This document shows positions 49,782-60,348 of a DNA stretch of 64,000 nt, piece after piece. The notes under the pieces are model-generated. The model worked only from the letters and a program-made list of their open reading frames with translations, did no database searches and was not told where the DNA came from. The stretch covers positions 1 through 64,000 of the forward strand of contig NZ_JBBMXV010000004.1 in NCBI RefSeq assembly GCF_037996645.1, in the 5' to 3' direction. Origin of the DNA: Halalkalicoccus tibetensis (GTDB lineage: Archaea; Halobacteriota; Halobacteria; Halobacteriales; Halalkalicoccaceae). The position numbers were made by a program, and so were the translations under genes. Numbering within the stretch: position 1 is the first letter of the stretch; every line of letters starts with the position of its first letter.

Positions 49782-51272
49782 GGTCCAGAACGCCTTCGTG
49801 AAGAGGACGAGCACCGGGATCACCTCGATCCGGCCGACCCACATCAGCAGGATCATCACCGCCTTGGTCGTCGACGGAAACGCCTCGTAGGTGCCGAAGG
49901 GACCGGCGATGCCGAAGGCGGGGCCGATGTTGAGGAAGGTCGCGGCCGCGGCGCCCATCGCATCGAACTCGCTGAGCACCAGCCCCGCGCGGGCGCCGTC
50001 GACGACGACGAAGACCGTCGCCGCCGCAAAGAGCAGCACGTTGACGAGCGCGAACGCGTAGATGTCGCGGATGGTGTCCTCGTCGATCACCTCGCCGCTC
50101 AGGCGGATCGGCCGGATCGCCTCGGGATGGATCGAGGTGAAGAGGTCGCGGCGAAAGCCCTTGATCACGACCAGCCACCGGAGCGTCTTGATCGAGCAGG
50201 TGGTCGAGCCGGCCATCCCCCCGATGAACATCGCGACGAACAGGACGTGTTTCGCGCCCGCCTCCCAGAGGTCGAAGTCGGCGTTCGCGTAGCCCGTCGT
50301 CGTCATGATCGAGACGGTGTTGAACACCGAGTGGCGGATCGTCGACTCGACGCTTCCCGCGTAGGACTCGTCGAGAAAGAGCAGGACCGCCGTGACGACG
50401 CCCAGCAGCGCGAGCAAGGCGATGTAGAAGCGGAACTCCTCGCTGTCGAGCAGCCGCCGTCGGTCGCCCTGTAGCGCGAAGTAGATCAGCACGAAGTTCG
50501 TCGCCCCGACGATCATGAACGGGACGATCGTCCATTGAACGATCGGGGAGAACGCGGCGATGCTGTCGGGCTCGGGCGAGAACCCCGCGGTTGCGATCGT
50601 CGTCAGCGGGTGGGCCACGGCGTTGTAGAGGTCCATTCCCGGTGCGAGTCCGGTCAGATGCAGACCGTAGAGGATCGCGATCAGTGCGACCGTCAGCCCG
50701 ATGTAGAGCTCGCCGAGCAGGCGGGCCGTCTGTGCGATCCGCGGGGAGAGCTTGTTGATGTCGCGGGTCTGGGTCTCCGACTCCATCAGCTGGGCGCCAC
50801 CGACGCCGATCTGCGAGAGGATCGCCGTCGCGAACACGAGGATCCCGAGCCCGCCGAGCCACTGGATCACCTGGCGCCACATCAGTATCGAGCGCGAGTG
50901 GTTGCCGAAGTCGGTGATGACCGTCGCGCCCGTCGTCGTGACGCCGCTCATCGACTCGAACAGCGCGTTCAGCGGGTGGGCGATCGAGCCCGCCCCCGCG
51001 AGGACGAAGGGGATCGCCCCGACGAGCGCCACCGAGAACCACGCCAGCGCGACCATGAGGAACGCCTCCCGCGGGCCGAGGCGATCCTCGTACTCGATGG
51101 TGTCGAGGCCCGTGCCGACCGCGATCGAGACGGCGATCGTCACGAGAAACGGGACGACCGCCTCGCCGTAGTAGACGGCGATCAGAAGGGGGAAACAGAG
51201 CGGGACGGCGAGCCACTTGAGGACGACACCGGTGAGGCTCACGCTCACACGCCAGCCGACGTTGAGGCTCAT
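49776..51272 (-). CDS. trkH: Potassium uptake channel TrkH
   Basis: A 498-residue membrane protein of the TrkH/KtrB family with four pore repeats. Selectivity-filter regions include FESMSGVTTTGATVITDF, PLTTIATAGFSPEPDSIAAF, FNTVSIMTTTGYANADFDLW and LNIGPAFGIAGPFGTYEAF. These filter sequences have the G that forms the K+ pore in each repeat. It is the channel subunit working with TrkA on the other strand. Potassium uptake is essential for salt-in halophiles. Confidence 0.95.
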   Translation of the reverse strand: MSLNVGWRVSVSLTGVVLKWLAVPLCFPLLIAVYYGEAVVPFLVTIAVSIAVGTGLDTIEYEDRLGPREAFLMVALAWFSVALVGAIPFVLAGAGSIAHPLNALFESMSGVTTTGATVITDFGNHSRSILMWRQVIQWLGGLGILVFATAILSQIGVGGAQLMESETQTRDINKLSPRIAQTARLLGELYIGLTVALIAILYGLHLTGLAPGMDLYNAVAHPLTTIATAGFSPEPDSIAAFSPIVQWTIVPFMIVGATNFVLIYFALQGDRRRLLDSEEFRFYIALLALLGVVTAVLLFLDESYAGSVESTIRHSVFNTVSIMTTTGYANADFDLWEAGAKHVLFVAMFIGGMAGSTTCSIKTLRWLVVIKGFRRDLFTSIHPEAIRPIRLSGEVIDEDTIRDIYAFALVNVLLFAAATVFVVVDGARAGLVLSEFDAMGAAAATFLNIGPAFGIAGPFGTYEAFPSTTKAVMILLMWVGRIEVIPVLVLFTKAFWTS

Positions 51273-51352
51273 GCGTCGACCCGCTCCTCGGACCGTCGTC
51301 CGTTCACACCGTTACTGGCCCGACACTGCGGCTTAAGGGGTTCGCTTGCCGG

Positions 51353-52147
51353 TCACTCGATCCGGTCGCCCTCGTAGTCGCCGCCGTACTTCATGAACAT
51401 GTAGGTGAGCCCGAGCGTCGAGCCGAACGCGACGGTGAGCGCGACCCCGACGGCCCGCGCCGAGTCGGGGAGCTCGACCCCGCCACCGCCGCCGGCGTCG
51501 TCGTCGATCACCTCGCGGGTCTCGATGTCCTCGCCGACCGCGACCCCGCCGTGCATCCCCTGACCGGTGTGGGGCGTACACTCGTACTCGTTGATCCCCT
51601 CCTCCTCGAAGGTGTGTTCGAAGGTGAACCCCTCCTCCTCGGTGGTGTCGCTCTGGAAGTCCTCGCCCTCGGTGCTGTTGACGTTGTGGCCGCCGCCCTC
51701 GCCGGTCCACTCCCAGACGACCGTCGCGCCGGGGTCGATCCAGATCCCCGTCGGGGAGAACGCGAGCCCGTCGTCGCCCGCGCCGACCTCGACCGTGACC
51801 TCCTCCTCGCCGCGCGAGTCGTCGGTGCCGTCGAACTCGTTGGCGTCCTCGACGAAGCCCGGCCAGTCGGGCTCGACGTCTTCTTCGCCTTCCTCGCCCT
51901 CTTCGCCCTCTTCTCCTTCCTCCTCTTCCTCGCCGTTCTCCTCCTCTTCGCCCTCTTCTCCTTCCTCCTCTTCCTCGCCGTTCTCCTCCTCTTCGCCCTC
52001 TTCTTCCTCTTCCTCCTCGTCCTCCTCCTGGGCGGCCGCCGTGCCGCTGGCCGCGACGGCCCCGGCCGCCGCCGTCCCGCCGACCACGGTCTCGCGCATG
52101 AACAACCGCCGTGAGAGGTCCCGGTCCCGGTCTCGTTGCTCGCTCAT
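51353..52147 (-). CDS. Halocyanin-like blue copper protein with acidic repeat linker
   Basis: A 264-residue exported protein. RRLFMRETVVGGTAAAGAVAASG is a Tat-type signal. An acidic Glu/Gly/Asn linker (about 40-90) is encoded by a 45-base tandem repeat. The copper domain (about 115-205) has His in GGGHNVNS and the C-terminal ligand loop YECTPHTGQGMHG (Cys, His, Met). One C-terminal transmembrane helix (VGVALTVAFGSTLGLTYMFM) anchors it. It may donate electrons to a terminal oxidase such as CoxA in this window. Genes of the same class usually lack such a long repeat linker. Confidence 0.88.
   Translation of the reverse strand: MSEQRDRDRDLSRRLFMRETVVGGTAAAGAVAASGTAAAQEEDEEEEEEEGEEEENGEEEEEGEEGEEEENGEEEEEGEEGEEGEEGEEDVEPDWPGFVEDANEFDGTDDSRGEEEVTVEVGAGDDGLAFSPTGIWIDPGATVVWEWTGEGGGHNVNSTEGEDFQSDTTEEEGFTFEHTFEEEGINEYECTPHTGQGMHGGVAVGEDIETREVIDDDAGGGGGVELPDSARAVGVALTVAFGSTLGLTYMFMKYGGDYEGDRIE
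51911..52000. repeat. 45-base tandem repeat in the halocyanin linker
   Basis: A 45-base unit (51911-51955) is repeated perfectly (51956-52000) and continues partially on both sides. It encodes 15 acidic residues per unit (Glu/Gly/Asn) on the minus strand, and is likely to vary in copy number between strains. Confidence 0.85.
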
Positions 52148-52191
52148 ACGCGGGGGTTGGGAACGCGCCGTACTGAATATGTTGGTTTCCC

Positions 52192-53298
52192 TCAGAGCCG
52201 GTAGTCGCCCTCGCCGGTCTCCGAGTCGAGAAACGCGGTCAGGAGGTCGATCACCGCGGCGACGTCCTCGACGTGGGCGCTCTCGGTGACGGTGTGGAGA
52301 TAGCGCGTCGGGAACGAGATCGCACCCACCGGCGTCGCCCCGGCCGACGTCTGTAGCCCGCCCGTGTCGGTCCCGCCCGCGGGCAGCACCTCGAACTGGT
52401 GGGCGATCCCCTCGCTCTCGGCGACCTCCCGGAGCCGGCGGTGGACCTTCGGGCTGGTGATCACGCTCGAGTCCTTCAGCTTGATCCCCGCCCCCTCGCC
52501 GAGCTCGGTGACGTGCTCCTCCGCGCCGAAGCCCGGCACGTCGTTCGCGACGGTCGTATCAAGCGCGATCGCCAGGTCGGGGTCGACGTCGACCCCGAGC
52601 GCGCGGGCCCCGCGCAGGCCGACCTCCTCCTGGACCGTCGCGGCGAAGTGGACCGTCACCGCCGGGTCCTCGATCCGGCGGGCGGCCTCGATCAGCGCCA
52701 GCACGCTTACCCGGTTGTCGATCGCCTTGCCCGTGACGTGCTCGCCGACGATCCCCGTATCCTGGTCCATTGTCACGAGGTCACCCGGCGAGACGCGCTC
52801 CTCGACCGCCTCCGCGTCGAGCCCGAGGTCGATGCGCACGTCCTCGGTCTTCGGGGTCTTCTCGCGCTGCTCCTCGTCGAGGGTGTGGGGCGGCGCCGAG
52901 CCGATCACGCCCGGCAGGTCGCCGTCCGATCGGGAGGCCGTCCCCTCGACTCCCGAGTCCTCGGGCCCGGGAACCTCGGTGTGGACGGTCACCCGCTGGG
53001 CCTTCAGCACGCGGGGGTCGAACCCGCCGAGGGAATCGACCGCGAGGAAGCCGTCGTCGTCGACGTGGGTGACCATGAAGCCGATCTCGTCCATGTGGGC
53101 CGCGACGACCACCGAGTACTCCGAATCACCCTCGACGGTCCCGACCACGTTGCCCATCGCGTCGGTCCGGAGCCCGTCGACGTGCGGGGAGAGCTCCTCG
53201 CGGACGATCTCGCGCACCCGGTCCTCGTAGCCGGGAACGCCGCGGGCCTCGGTCAGACGCTTCAACAGCTCGTAGTCGAAGTCGGGGTCGACTGCCAT
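52192..53298 (-). CDS. M42-family metallo-aminopeptidase
   Basis: A 368-residue peptidase of the M42 glutamyl-aminopeptidase/endoglucanase-like family. Metal ligands appear as VVAAHMDEIGFMV (His), TGKAIDNRVSVLAL (Asp), TVQEEVGLRGARAL (catalytic Glu pair), IALDTTVANDVPG (Asp) and RYLHTVTESAHV (His). These enzymes form large tetrahedral complexes that degrade small peptides made by the proteasome. The start could be ATG 53298 or 53310 (four residues longer). Confidence 0.92.
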   Translation of the reverse strand: MAVDPDFDYELLKRLTEARGVPGYEDRVREIVREELSPHVDGLRTDAMGNVVGTVEGDSEYSVVVAAHMDEIGFMVTHVDDDGFLAVDSLGGFDPRVLKAQRVTVHTEVPGPEDSGVEGTASRSDGDLPGVIGSAPPHTLDEEQREKTPKTEDVRIDLGLDAEAVEERVSPGDLVTMDQDTGIVGEHVTGKAIDNRVSVLALIEAARRIEDPAVTVHFAATVQEEVGLRGARALGVDVDPDLAIALDTTVANDVPGFGAEEHVTELGEGAGIKLKDSSVITSPKVHRRLREVAESEGIAHQFEVLPAGGTDTGGLQTSAGATPVGAISFPTRYLHTVTESAHVEDVAAVIDLLTAFLDSETGEGDYRL

Positions 53299-53412
53299 GT
53301 CCTTTCTCACCGATCAGCGGGCATAAACCACGAGGGATCGCTCCGCTTCCCGATGACGTGCCGGCTCGATGGATACGGGAAACGAATCCGCCATACTAAT
53401 TATGGATAATAG

Positions 53413-53420
53413 ATTTAATT
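53413..53420 (+). promoter_or_regulatory. TATA box of the 85-residue gene
   Basis: ATTTAATT lies 20-27 bases before the ATG at 53440 on the plus strand. It fits a leaderless promoter. Confidence 0.5.
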
Positions 53421-53439
53421 TGCGTAGGTAACTAATCAC

Positions 53440-53697
53440 ATGGATTACGACGGCCTCACCTCTGCAGAAGATGGACGCCAGCAGAACCCCGATCTCGACA
53501 GCTATCGCCTCGGTAATTTCAAGCAGGGGTGGACGCGCGCCATCGAGGGCCAGCAATACGAATCGGTCCTCGATGAACTCAAGTGGAACAACCTCGGCTG
53601 GCGTCTCGGCAAGTTATTCGGTCCGACATCTGATGAGCTGAGAGAAGAGATGTTCAAATGGTGTGTGGAGCAACAAAAAGACGAACCGACGAAATAA
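53440..53697 (+). CDS. Small AT-rich gene, 85-residue unknown protein
   Basis: A short protein of unknown family. It has basic and aromatic stretches that are less acidic than the neighbours: NFKQGWTRAIEGQQYESVLDELKWNNLGWRLGKLFG, followed by TSDELREEMFKWCVEQQKDEPTK. The gene is more A/T-rich than neighbouring genes, suggesting horizontal transfer or low expression optimisation. The protein is probably mostly helical and cytosolic. A strong TATA box precedes it, and a hairpin/T5 terminator lies downstream (53838-53865). It stands alone between M42 and the IdsA gene on the other strand. Confidence 0.7.
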   Translation: MDYDGLTSAEDGRQQNPDLDSYRLGNFKQGWTRAIEGQQYESVLDELKWNNLGWRLGKLFGPTSDELREEMFKWCVEQQKDEPTK

Positions 53698-53811
53698 GCA
53701 GTAGCGTTGGGATCCGGGACCGATTCGTAGAGACACGTATCAGATATTTTAGCGTAGATTCAACGAATACAACATCGATATTTGATAGATAGTCTGATAC
53801 TGCCATCGCGA

Positions 53812-53936
53812 GCGAGCGGAGTGACCGCGGTAGCGGACCGGTGCGGCGAAGCCGCACCGGCTTTTTGGAGGAGATTTTTGCTCGGAGTGGTACGCGAGCG
53901 TAGCGAGCGTACCCGACGAGTAAAAAGGTCCGTCTA
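53812..53936. repeat. 3' structured element B (between the small gene and idsA)
   Basis: It contains GCGAGCGAGCGGAGTGACCGC, a perfect 10-bp hairpin with 3-base loop (53838-53860), the core GCTTTTTGGAGGAGATTTTTGC (53860-53881), a GGTACGC/GCGTACC hairpin (53888-53912) and AAAAAGGTCCGT directly before the stop triplet CTA of idsA. The order and core match element A at 33176-33334. Bases 53698-53811 are AT-rich and hold no gene. Confidence 0.6.
53838..53865 (+). terminator. Hairpin with T-run after the 85-residue gene
   Basis: CCGGTGCGGC/GCCGCACCGG with a GAA loop (53838-53860) is followed by CTTTTT. On the plus strand this has the form of an intrinsic terminator for the 53440 gene; it is also part of element B. 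Confidence 0.5.
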
Positions 53937-54998
53937 GACGTCCCGGTCGATGACGAACTCGGTAAAGGAGGCCAGCTGATCGGACCGTTCCTCGTCGAGG
54001 GGTACCTCCCGGAGGTGGGCCCGCGCGCTCCCGGCGAACTCCAGGGCGCGTTCGCGGGCGTACTCGATGCTGTCGGTCGACTGGAGGATCCCGATCGCGT
54101 CGACGATCTCCTCGCGCGTGTTCTCGTCGGCGTGGAGGATCGTCGCCAGTCGGTCGGCCTCCGCGGGATCGGCCTCCGAAAGGGCGTGGATCGCCATCAG
54201 CGTCCGCTTGCCCTCACGGATGTCGTTGCCGAAGGCCTTGCCGAACTCCGTGTTGCCCTCGATCGTACTCTCGATGTCGAGGATGTCGTCACCGATCTGG
54301 AAGGCGATCGACATCTCCTCGGCGTATTTGGCGATGGCGTGTTCGACCTCGTCGGGCTGGTCGGTGAGGATGGCAGGGAGCCGGGCGACGATCCGACCCA
54401 GACAGCCGGTCTTGCAGGCACACATCTCCAAGTATTCCGCCTCCGAGACCGTCGCCTCGCGGTTTCGGTGCCAGTGGATGTCCATCCCCTGGCCCAGATG
54501 CGTGCGGTTGAGCTCGTCCATCAGCATCTCGTACATCGCGAGCTGGGTCCCCGAATCGAGGCCCGCGGGGTTCTTGCCGACCACCTTCAGCGGCAGGAAG
54601 TACATCGCGTTGCCCGCGTTGAGCGCGACGTCCTGCCCGTATCGGTGGTGGAGGGCGGTCTCCCCGCGGCGGATCTCCGCCTCGTCCTCGACGTCGTCGA
54701 CGATGATCGTGCCGTTATGCAGCACCTCGGGGATACAGGCGTAGGCGAGATGCTCGTGGGGATCGGCCCCGAACCCGTCGAGCAGGAGCAGACAGACGAC
54801 CGCCCGCCAGCGTTTCCCCCCGCGATCCAGCAGGTCCCAGACCGGGTCCGATAGCGCCCGCTGGATCGCCTCCGGATCGTACCGGTGGCTCGCCGGGCCG
54901 AACCACTCGTCGAGGTAGGCCTCGTCGACGTCGCGGGGCAACAGCTCTGCTATCGCGTCGTCGACGACCGGCTGCCACTCGGCTAGGACGTCCCGCAT
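53934..54998 (-). CDS. idsA: Polyprenyl diphosphate synthase
   Basis: A 354-residue isoprenyl diphosphate synthase for archaeal membrane lipid chains. The first Asp-rich motif is IIVDDVEDEAEIRRG (DDxxD), and the second is FQIGDDILDIES (DDxxD). Between them, the region GQGMDIHWHRNREATVSE is typical. The product length (C20 or C25) cannot be decided from sequence. ATG 54998 was preferred over 55025. The stop forms part of element B. Confidence 0.9.
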   Translation of the reverse strand: MRDVLAEWQPVVDDAIAELLPRDVDEAYLDEWFGPASHRYDPEAIQRALSDPVWDLLDRGGKRWRAVVCLLLLDGFGADPHEHLAYACIPEVLHNGTIIVDDVEDEAEIRRGETALHHRYGQDVALNAGNAMYFLPLKVVGKNPAGLDSGTQLAMYEMLMDELNRTHLGQGMDIHWHRNREATVSEAEYLEMCACKTGCLGRIVARLPAILTDQPDEVEHAIAKYAEEMSIAFQIGDDILDIESTIEGNTEFGKAFGNDIREGKRTLMAIHALSEADPAEADRLATILHADENTREEIVDAIGILQSTDSIEYARERALEFAGSARAHLREVPLDEERSDQLASFTEFVIDRDV

Positions 54999-55112
54999 AC
55001 CGCGCAGGTGGCCCGGCGCGGTCAAAAAGCTTCAGTTTGCCGACGGAGAACTCACAATCAGTTCTTAGTTGTTTCAGAACGCTTTTGTTTCGCGGGCGAG
55101 CAGGTACCCGCT

Positions 55113-55367
55113 ATGGCAGACAGAGACGAACTCCGCTCGCAGCTGTACGACGCGTTCGAGGGCGCCGACTACCCCGTGAAGAACCAGATGGACCTCGTGC
55201 CCGCCCTGCCCAACGGCCCCGCGACGAAGTTCGAGTCGGGCGAGACGAGCTTCACCGCCATGGAGATGGCGACCCGGCTGTCGGGCCACCAGGAGTTCCC
55301 CTACGAGGACGCCGACTCGCTGGTCGACGACGTCATGACCGGCCTCGAAAAGGAGGACATGATCTGA
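55113..55367 (+). CDS. MTH865-like small helical protein
   Basis: An 84-residue protein resembling the MTH865 family, small helical proteins with an EF-hand-like arrangement. ADRDELRSQLYDAFEGADYPVKNQMDLVPALP and LSGHQEFPYEDADSLVDDVM are the main features. Function unknown. ATG 55113 is preceded by GGTACCCGCT rather than a good Shine-Dalgarno; the frame upstream is not plausible. It lies convergent with gyrA and divergent from idsA. Confidence 0.8.
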   Translation: MADRDELRSQLYDAFEGADYPVKNQMDLVPALPNGPATKFESGETSFTAMEMATRLSGHQEFPYEDADSLVDDVMTGLEKEDMI

Positions 55368-55538
55368 CCGGTACGGTTTCACCGTCCTTCCCCGAACGAC
55401 CGTTGTCGTGCGTGAGACCCTATATCACAACCCGGTCGTCGCCCCGGACCGCGGTCGGGGACCGTCGGCGAGAGCCCGGACGCCGTCGAGGCGCTCCACG
55501 CATGCTGATCGGGACGAAACGCCCGTCCGATCCCGTTT

Positions 55539-57980
55539 CTACGCCGCATCCGGCACCACGTCGACGCTCGCAACCCGATCGTCCTCGGCGAGCCGCATCA
55601 CGATCACGCCCTTCGTGTTCCGCCCGACCGTCGAGACGTCCGCCGCGCGGATCCGCATGATCTGGGCGTCGTCGCTCATCACGACGAGGTCGTCCTCCCC
55701 GCTCACCGACTCGATCGCGGCGACCGACCCGTTTCGGTCGCCGATCTTGATGTCGATCAGTCCCTTGCCGTAGCGCGACTGGGTGCGGTACTCCGAGAAG
55801 GGCGTCCGTTTCCCGTAGCCGTTCTCGGTGATCGTCAGCAGGTCACGGCCCTCCGCTGCGGTCACGAGCCCGACGACCGCGTCGTCGTCCCGGAGCTTGA
55901 TCCCGTTGACTCCGCGGGCGTTTCGTCCCATCGCGCGGGCCTCGCCCTCGGGGAACCGGATCGCCATCCCGCCCTCGGTGGCGATCACGAGGTCGGTCGA
56001 GCCGTCGGTGACGGTGACGTCGACGAGGCGATCGCCCTCCTCGAGCGAGGCAGCGATCAGCCCCGAGGCGCGAACGCGCTCGAAGGCGCTCGCCGCGGTG
56101 CGCTTGACGTAGCCGTTCTCCGTGACCATCGTCAGGAACTCGTCGTCCTCGAAGTCGTCGGTGTTCACCACGGCCGTCAGCTCCTCGTCGGGATCGAGAT
56201 CGAGGATGTTCACCGCCGACTTCCCCCTTGCCGTCCGGCTCATCTCGGGGACGTCGAACCCGCGGATCTGGTAGGCCTTGCCGTGGTTCGTGAAACAGAG
56301 CAGATAGTCGTGGGTGTTCGCGCGGAACACCTTCGAGACCTCGTCGCCCTCCTTCAGGTTTGCGCCGATGATCCCCTTGCCGCCCCGACCCTGGGGGTCG
56401 AACGCCGAGACGGGCATCCGTTTGACGTAGTCGTCCTCGGTGACGAGGATCAGCGACTCCTCCTCGGGGATGAGGTCCTCGTGGAGGACCGAGTCGCCGC
56501 CCTCGATGATGCTGGTGCGTCGGTCGTCGCCGTACTCCTCGCGGATCTCCCGGAGCTCCTCCTTGATGACGCCCAGGAGCTCGGATTCGTCGTCGAGGAT
56601 GGTCTCGAGGCGCTCGATCTCCGCGGTGAGGTCGTCGTACTCCTCCTCGATCTCCTCGCGTTCGAGCGAGGTCAGGCTGCCCAGCTGCATCCGGACGATG
56701 TGTTCGGCCTGCGCCTCGGAGAACTCGAACTCCTCTCTGAGGACGTCCTTCGCGCCGTTTCGGTCCTCGGCCCCGCGGATCAGCTCGACGACGCTGTCGA
56801 CGTTGTCGAGCGCCTTCAGGCGTCCCTCGAGGATGTGCGCGCGGTCCTCGGCCTCCCCGAGGTCGTACTCGCTGCGCCGGCGCACGACGTCCTTTCGGTG
56901 TTCGACGTAGTGTTCGAGCGTCTCCTTCAGGTCGAGCACCCGCGGCTGGCCGTCGACCAGCGCGAGGTTGATCACGCCGAAGGTCCGCTCGAGGTGGTGT
57001 TCGAGCAGCTGGTTCTCGACGACGTCGGCGTTCGCGCCGCGCTTGAGGTCGATCGCGATCCGGATGCCGTCCCGGTCGGATTCGTCGCGCAGGTCGCTGA
57101 TCCCCTCGATCCTGCCCTCGTTGACGTTCTCGGCGATGCGCTCGACCAGCCGGGACTTGTTCTGCTGGAAGGGCAGCTCGGTGATGACGATCCGTTCTCG
57201 CTTGCCCGCCTCCTCGCGCTCGAACTCCGCGCGTACGCGGAGCCGTCCGCGGCCCGTCGTGTACGCCGAGTGGATCGCCTCCCGGCCGACGATGTTCGCG
57301 CCCGTCGGGAAGTCCGGCCCCTTGACGTGCTCCATCAGGTCCGGAATCGAGCAGTCGGGGTTCTCGATCAGGTGGATCGTCGCGTCGATCACCTCCCGCA
57401 GGTTGTGGGGCGGGACGTTGGTGCTCATCCCGACGGCGATACCCGAGGAGCCGTTGACCAGCAGGTTCGGGATCGCCGAGGGGAGCACCTCGGGCTCCTC
57501 GAGGCGATCGTCGTAGTTCGATGTGAAGTCGACGGTGTCCTTCCCGATGTCGGTCAGCAGCTCCTCGGAGATCGGGCTCATGCGCGCCTCGGTGTAGCGC
57601 ATGGCCGCCGCGGGGTCGCCGTCGACGCTCCCGAAGTTGCCCTGACCGTCGATCAGGGGATAGCGCATCGAGAAGCCCTGGGACATGCGCACGAGCGTGT
57701 CGTAGATCGCCTTGTCGCCGTGGGGGTGGTAGTCCCCCATCGTCTCGCCGACGACCGAGGAGGACTTGCGGTGGGCCGAGCGGGAGCTGACGCCCATCTC
57801 GTGCATCGCATACAGGATGCGCCGGTGGACGGGCTTCAGCCCGTCCCGGACGTCCGGGAGCGCGCGGCCCGCGATGACGGACATCGCGTAGTCGATGTAG
57901 GACTGCTCCATCTCGTCCTCGATTCGGACGGTGTCGATGCGTGCGGCGTCGATATCGGGGTTCGGAACGTCAGAACTCAT
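55539..57980 (-). CDS. gyrA: DNA gyrase subunit A
   Basis: An 813-residue gyrase A subunit. The catalytic domain (about 25-500) has [20 protein letters not shown] and the catalytic Tyr in [11 protein letters not shown]. The C-terminal DNA-wrapping domain has beta-pinwheel repeats, with [10 protein letters not shown] as the GyrA box needed for negative supercoiling, slightly altered from the bacterial QRRGGKG. It is transcribed from gyrB, 273 bases downstream of it, with the modular hairpin element in the gap. Confidence 0.96.
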   Translation of the reverse strand: MSSDVPNPDIDAARIDTVRIEDEMEQSYIDYAMSVIAGRALPDVRDGLKPVHRRILYAMHEMGVSSRSAHRKSSSVVGETMGDYHPHGDKAIYDTLVRMSQGFSMRYPLIDGQGNFGSVDGDPAAAMRYTEARMSPISEELLTDIGKDTVDFTSNYDDRLEEPEVLPSAIPNLLVNGSSGIAVGMSTNVPPHNLREVIDATIHLIENPDCSIPDLMEHVKGPDFPTGANIVGREAIHSAYTTGRGRLRVRAEFEREEAGKRERIVITELPFQQNKSRLVERIAENVNEGRIEGISDLRDESDRDGIRIAIDLKRGANADVVENQLLEHHLERTFGVINLALVDGQPRVLDLKETLEHYVEHRKDVVRRRSEYDLGEAEDRAHILEGRLKALDNVDSVVELIRGAEDRNGAKDVLREEFEFSEAQAEHIVRMQLGSLTSLEREEIEEEYDDLTAEIERLETILDDESELLGVIKEELREIREEYGDDRRTSIIEGGDSVLHEDLIPEEESLILVTEDDYVKRMPVSAFDPQGRGGKGIIGANLKEGDEVSKVFRANTHDYLLCFTNHGKAYQIRGFDVPEMSRTARGKSAVNILDLDPDEELTAVVNTDDFEDDEFLTMVTENGYVKRTAASAFERVRASGLIAASLEEGDRLVDVTVTDGSTDLVIATEGGMAIRFPEGEARAMGRNARGVNGIKLRDDDAVVGLVTAAEGRDLLTITENGYGKRTPFSEYRTQSRYGKGLIDIKIGDRNGSVAAIESVSGEDDLVVMSDDAQIMRIRAADVSTVGRNTKGVIVMRLAEDDRVASVDVVPDAA

Positions 57981-58054
57981 GGTGTGGGGGTCTCAGGGTG
58001 TGGTGGTCGCTGTGAGTGTCGTTCGTACTGCGGTCGCGATGGCTGTCCGCGGTG

Positions 58055-58243
58055 CGGTGGCCTCGCTTCGCGGCCCGTGGCCGCGAATCGAACGGGGAGG
58101 TGTGCGGCTGGGCCCTCAGCGAGCGATTCCGGTCGGAATCGCTCGCAATGCGGCCTGGTGGTCCTCGGAAATCTTCGATTTCCGGGACGCCGAGAGACCG
58201 TGAAGCGGTCTCTCGTAGCGACATGCAAAGAGTGAGGGCTTTC
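58055..58243 (-). repeat. Modular hairpin element, copy 2 (between gyrB and gyrA)
   Basis: In plus-strand order: CGGTGGCC (58055-58062), a perfect 9-bp hairpin with 3-base loop (58067-58087), GGCTGG (58106-58111), a perfect 12-bp hairpin with 4-base loop (58119-58146), ATGCGGCCTGGTGG (58148-58161), two extra hairpins CGGAAATC/GATTTCCG (58166-58184) and CGAGAGACCG/CGGTCTCTCG (58191-58215), ACATGCAAAG (58221-58230) and AGTGAGGGCTTTC (58231-58243). It ends 10 bases before the gyrB stop codon. Confidence 0.75.
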
Positions 58244-58253
58244 GGGGCGTTCG

Positions 58254-60170
<1,917 letters not shown>

Positions 60171-60300
60171 TTAAGCGTTCGTCCTCCGTAGTGATTAAAC
60201 TTCCCGTACGCGCGCCCGCGCGAGACGCCGGCGTTTGCTCGGCGTGGTCGGGGACCGGACGGGCCCGGCTGTACTCGAGCTGTCGGCCGAGCTGCATATG

Positions 60301-60324
60301 CCTCGCGTGCCGCGCGAGGTTTTT
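60301..60324 (+). terminator. Hairpin plus T5 upstream of the ZIP gene
   Basis: CCTCGCG (60301-60307) and CGCGAGG (60313-60319) form a perfect 7-bp stem with 5-base loop, followed by T5. It lies 25 bases before the ZIP start, so it could be a 5' leader attenuator rather than a terminator of an upstream gene, since none is present on that strand. Confidence 0.4.
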
Positions 60325-60348
60325 GGCCCGCTCGTGCCTCCCTCCGGT

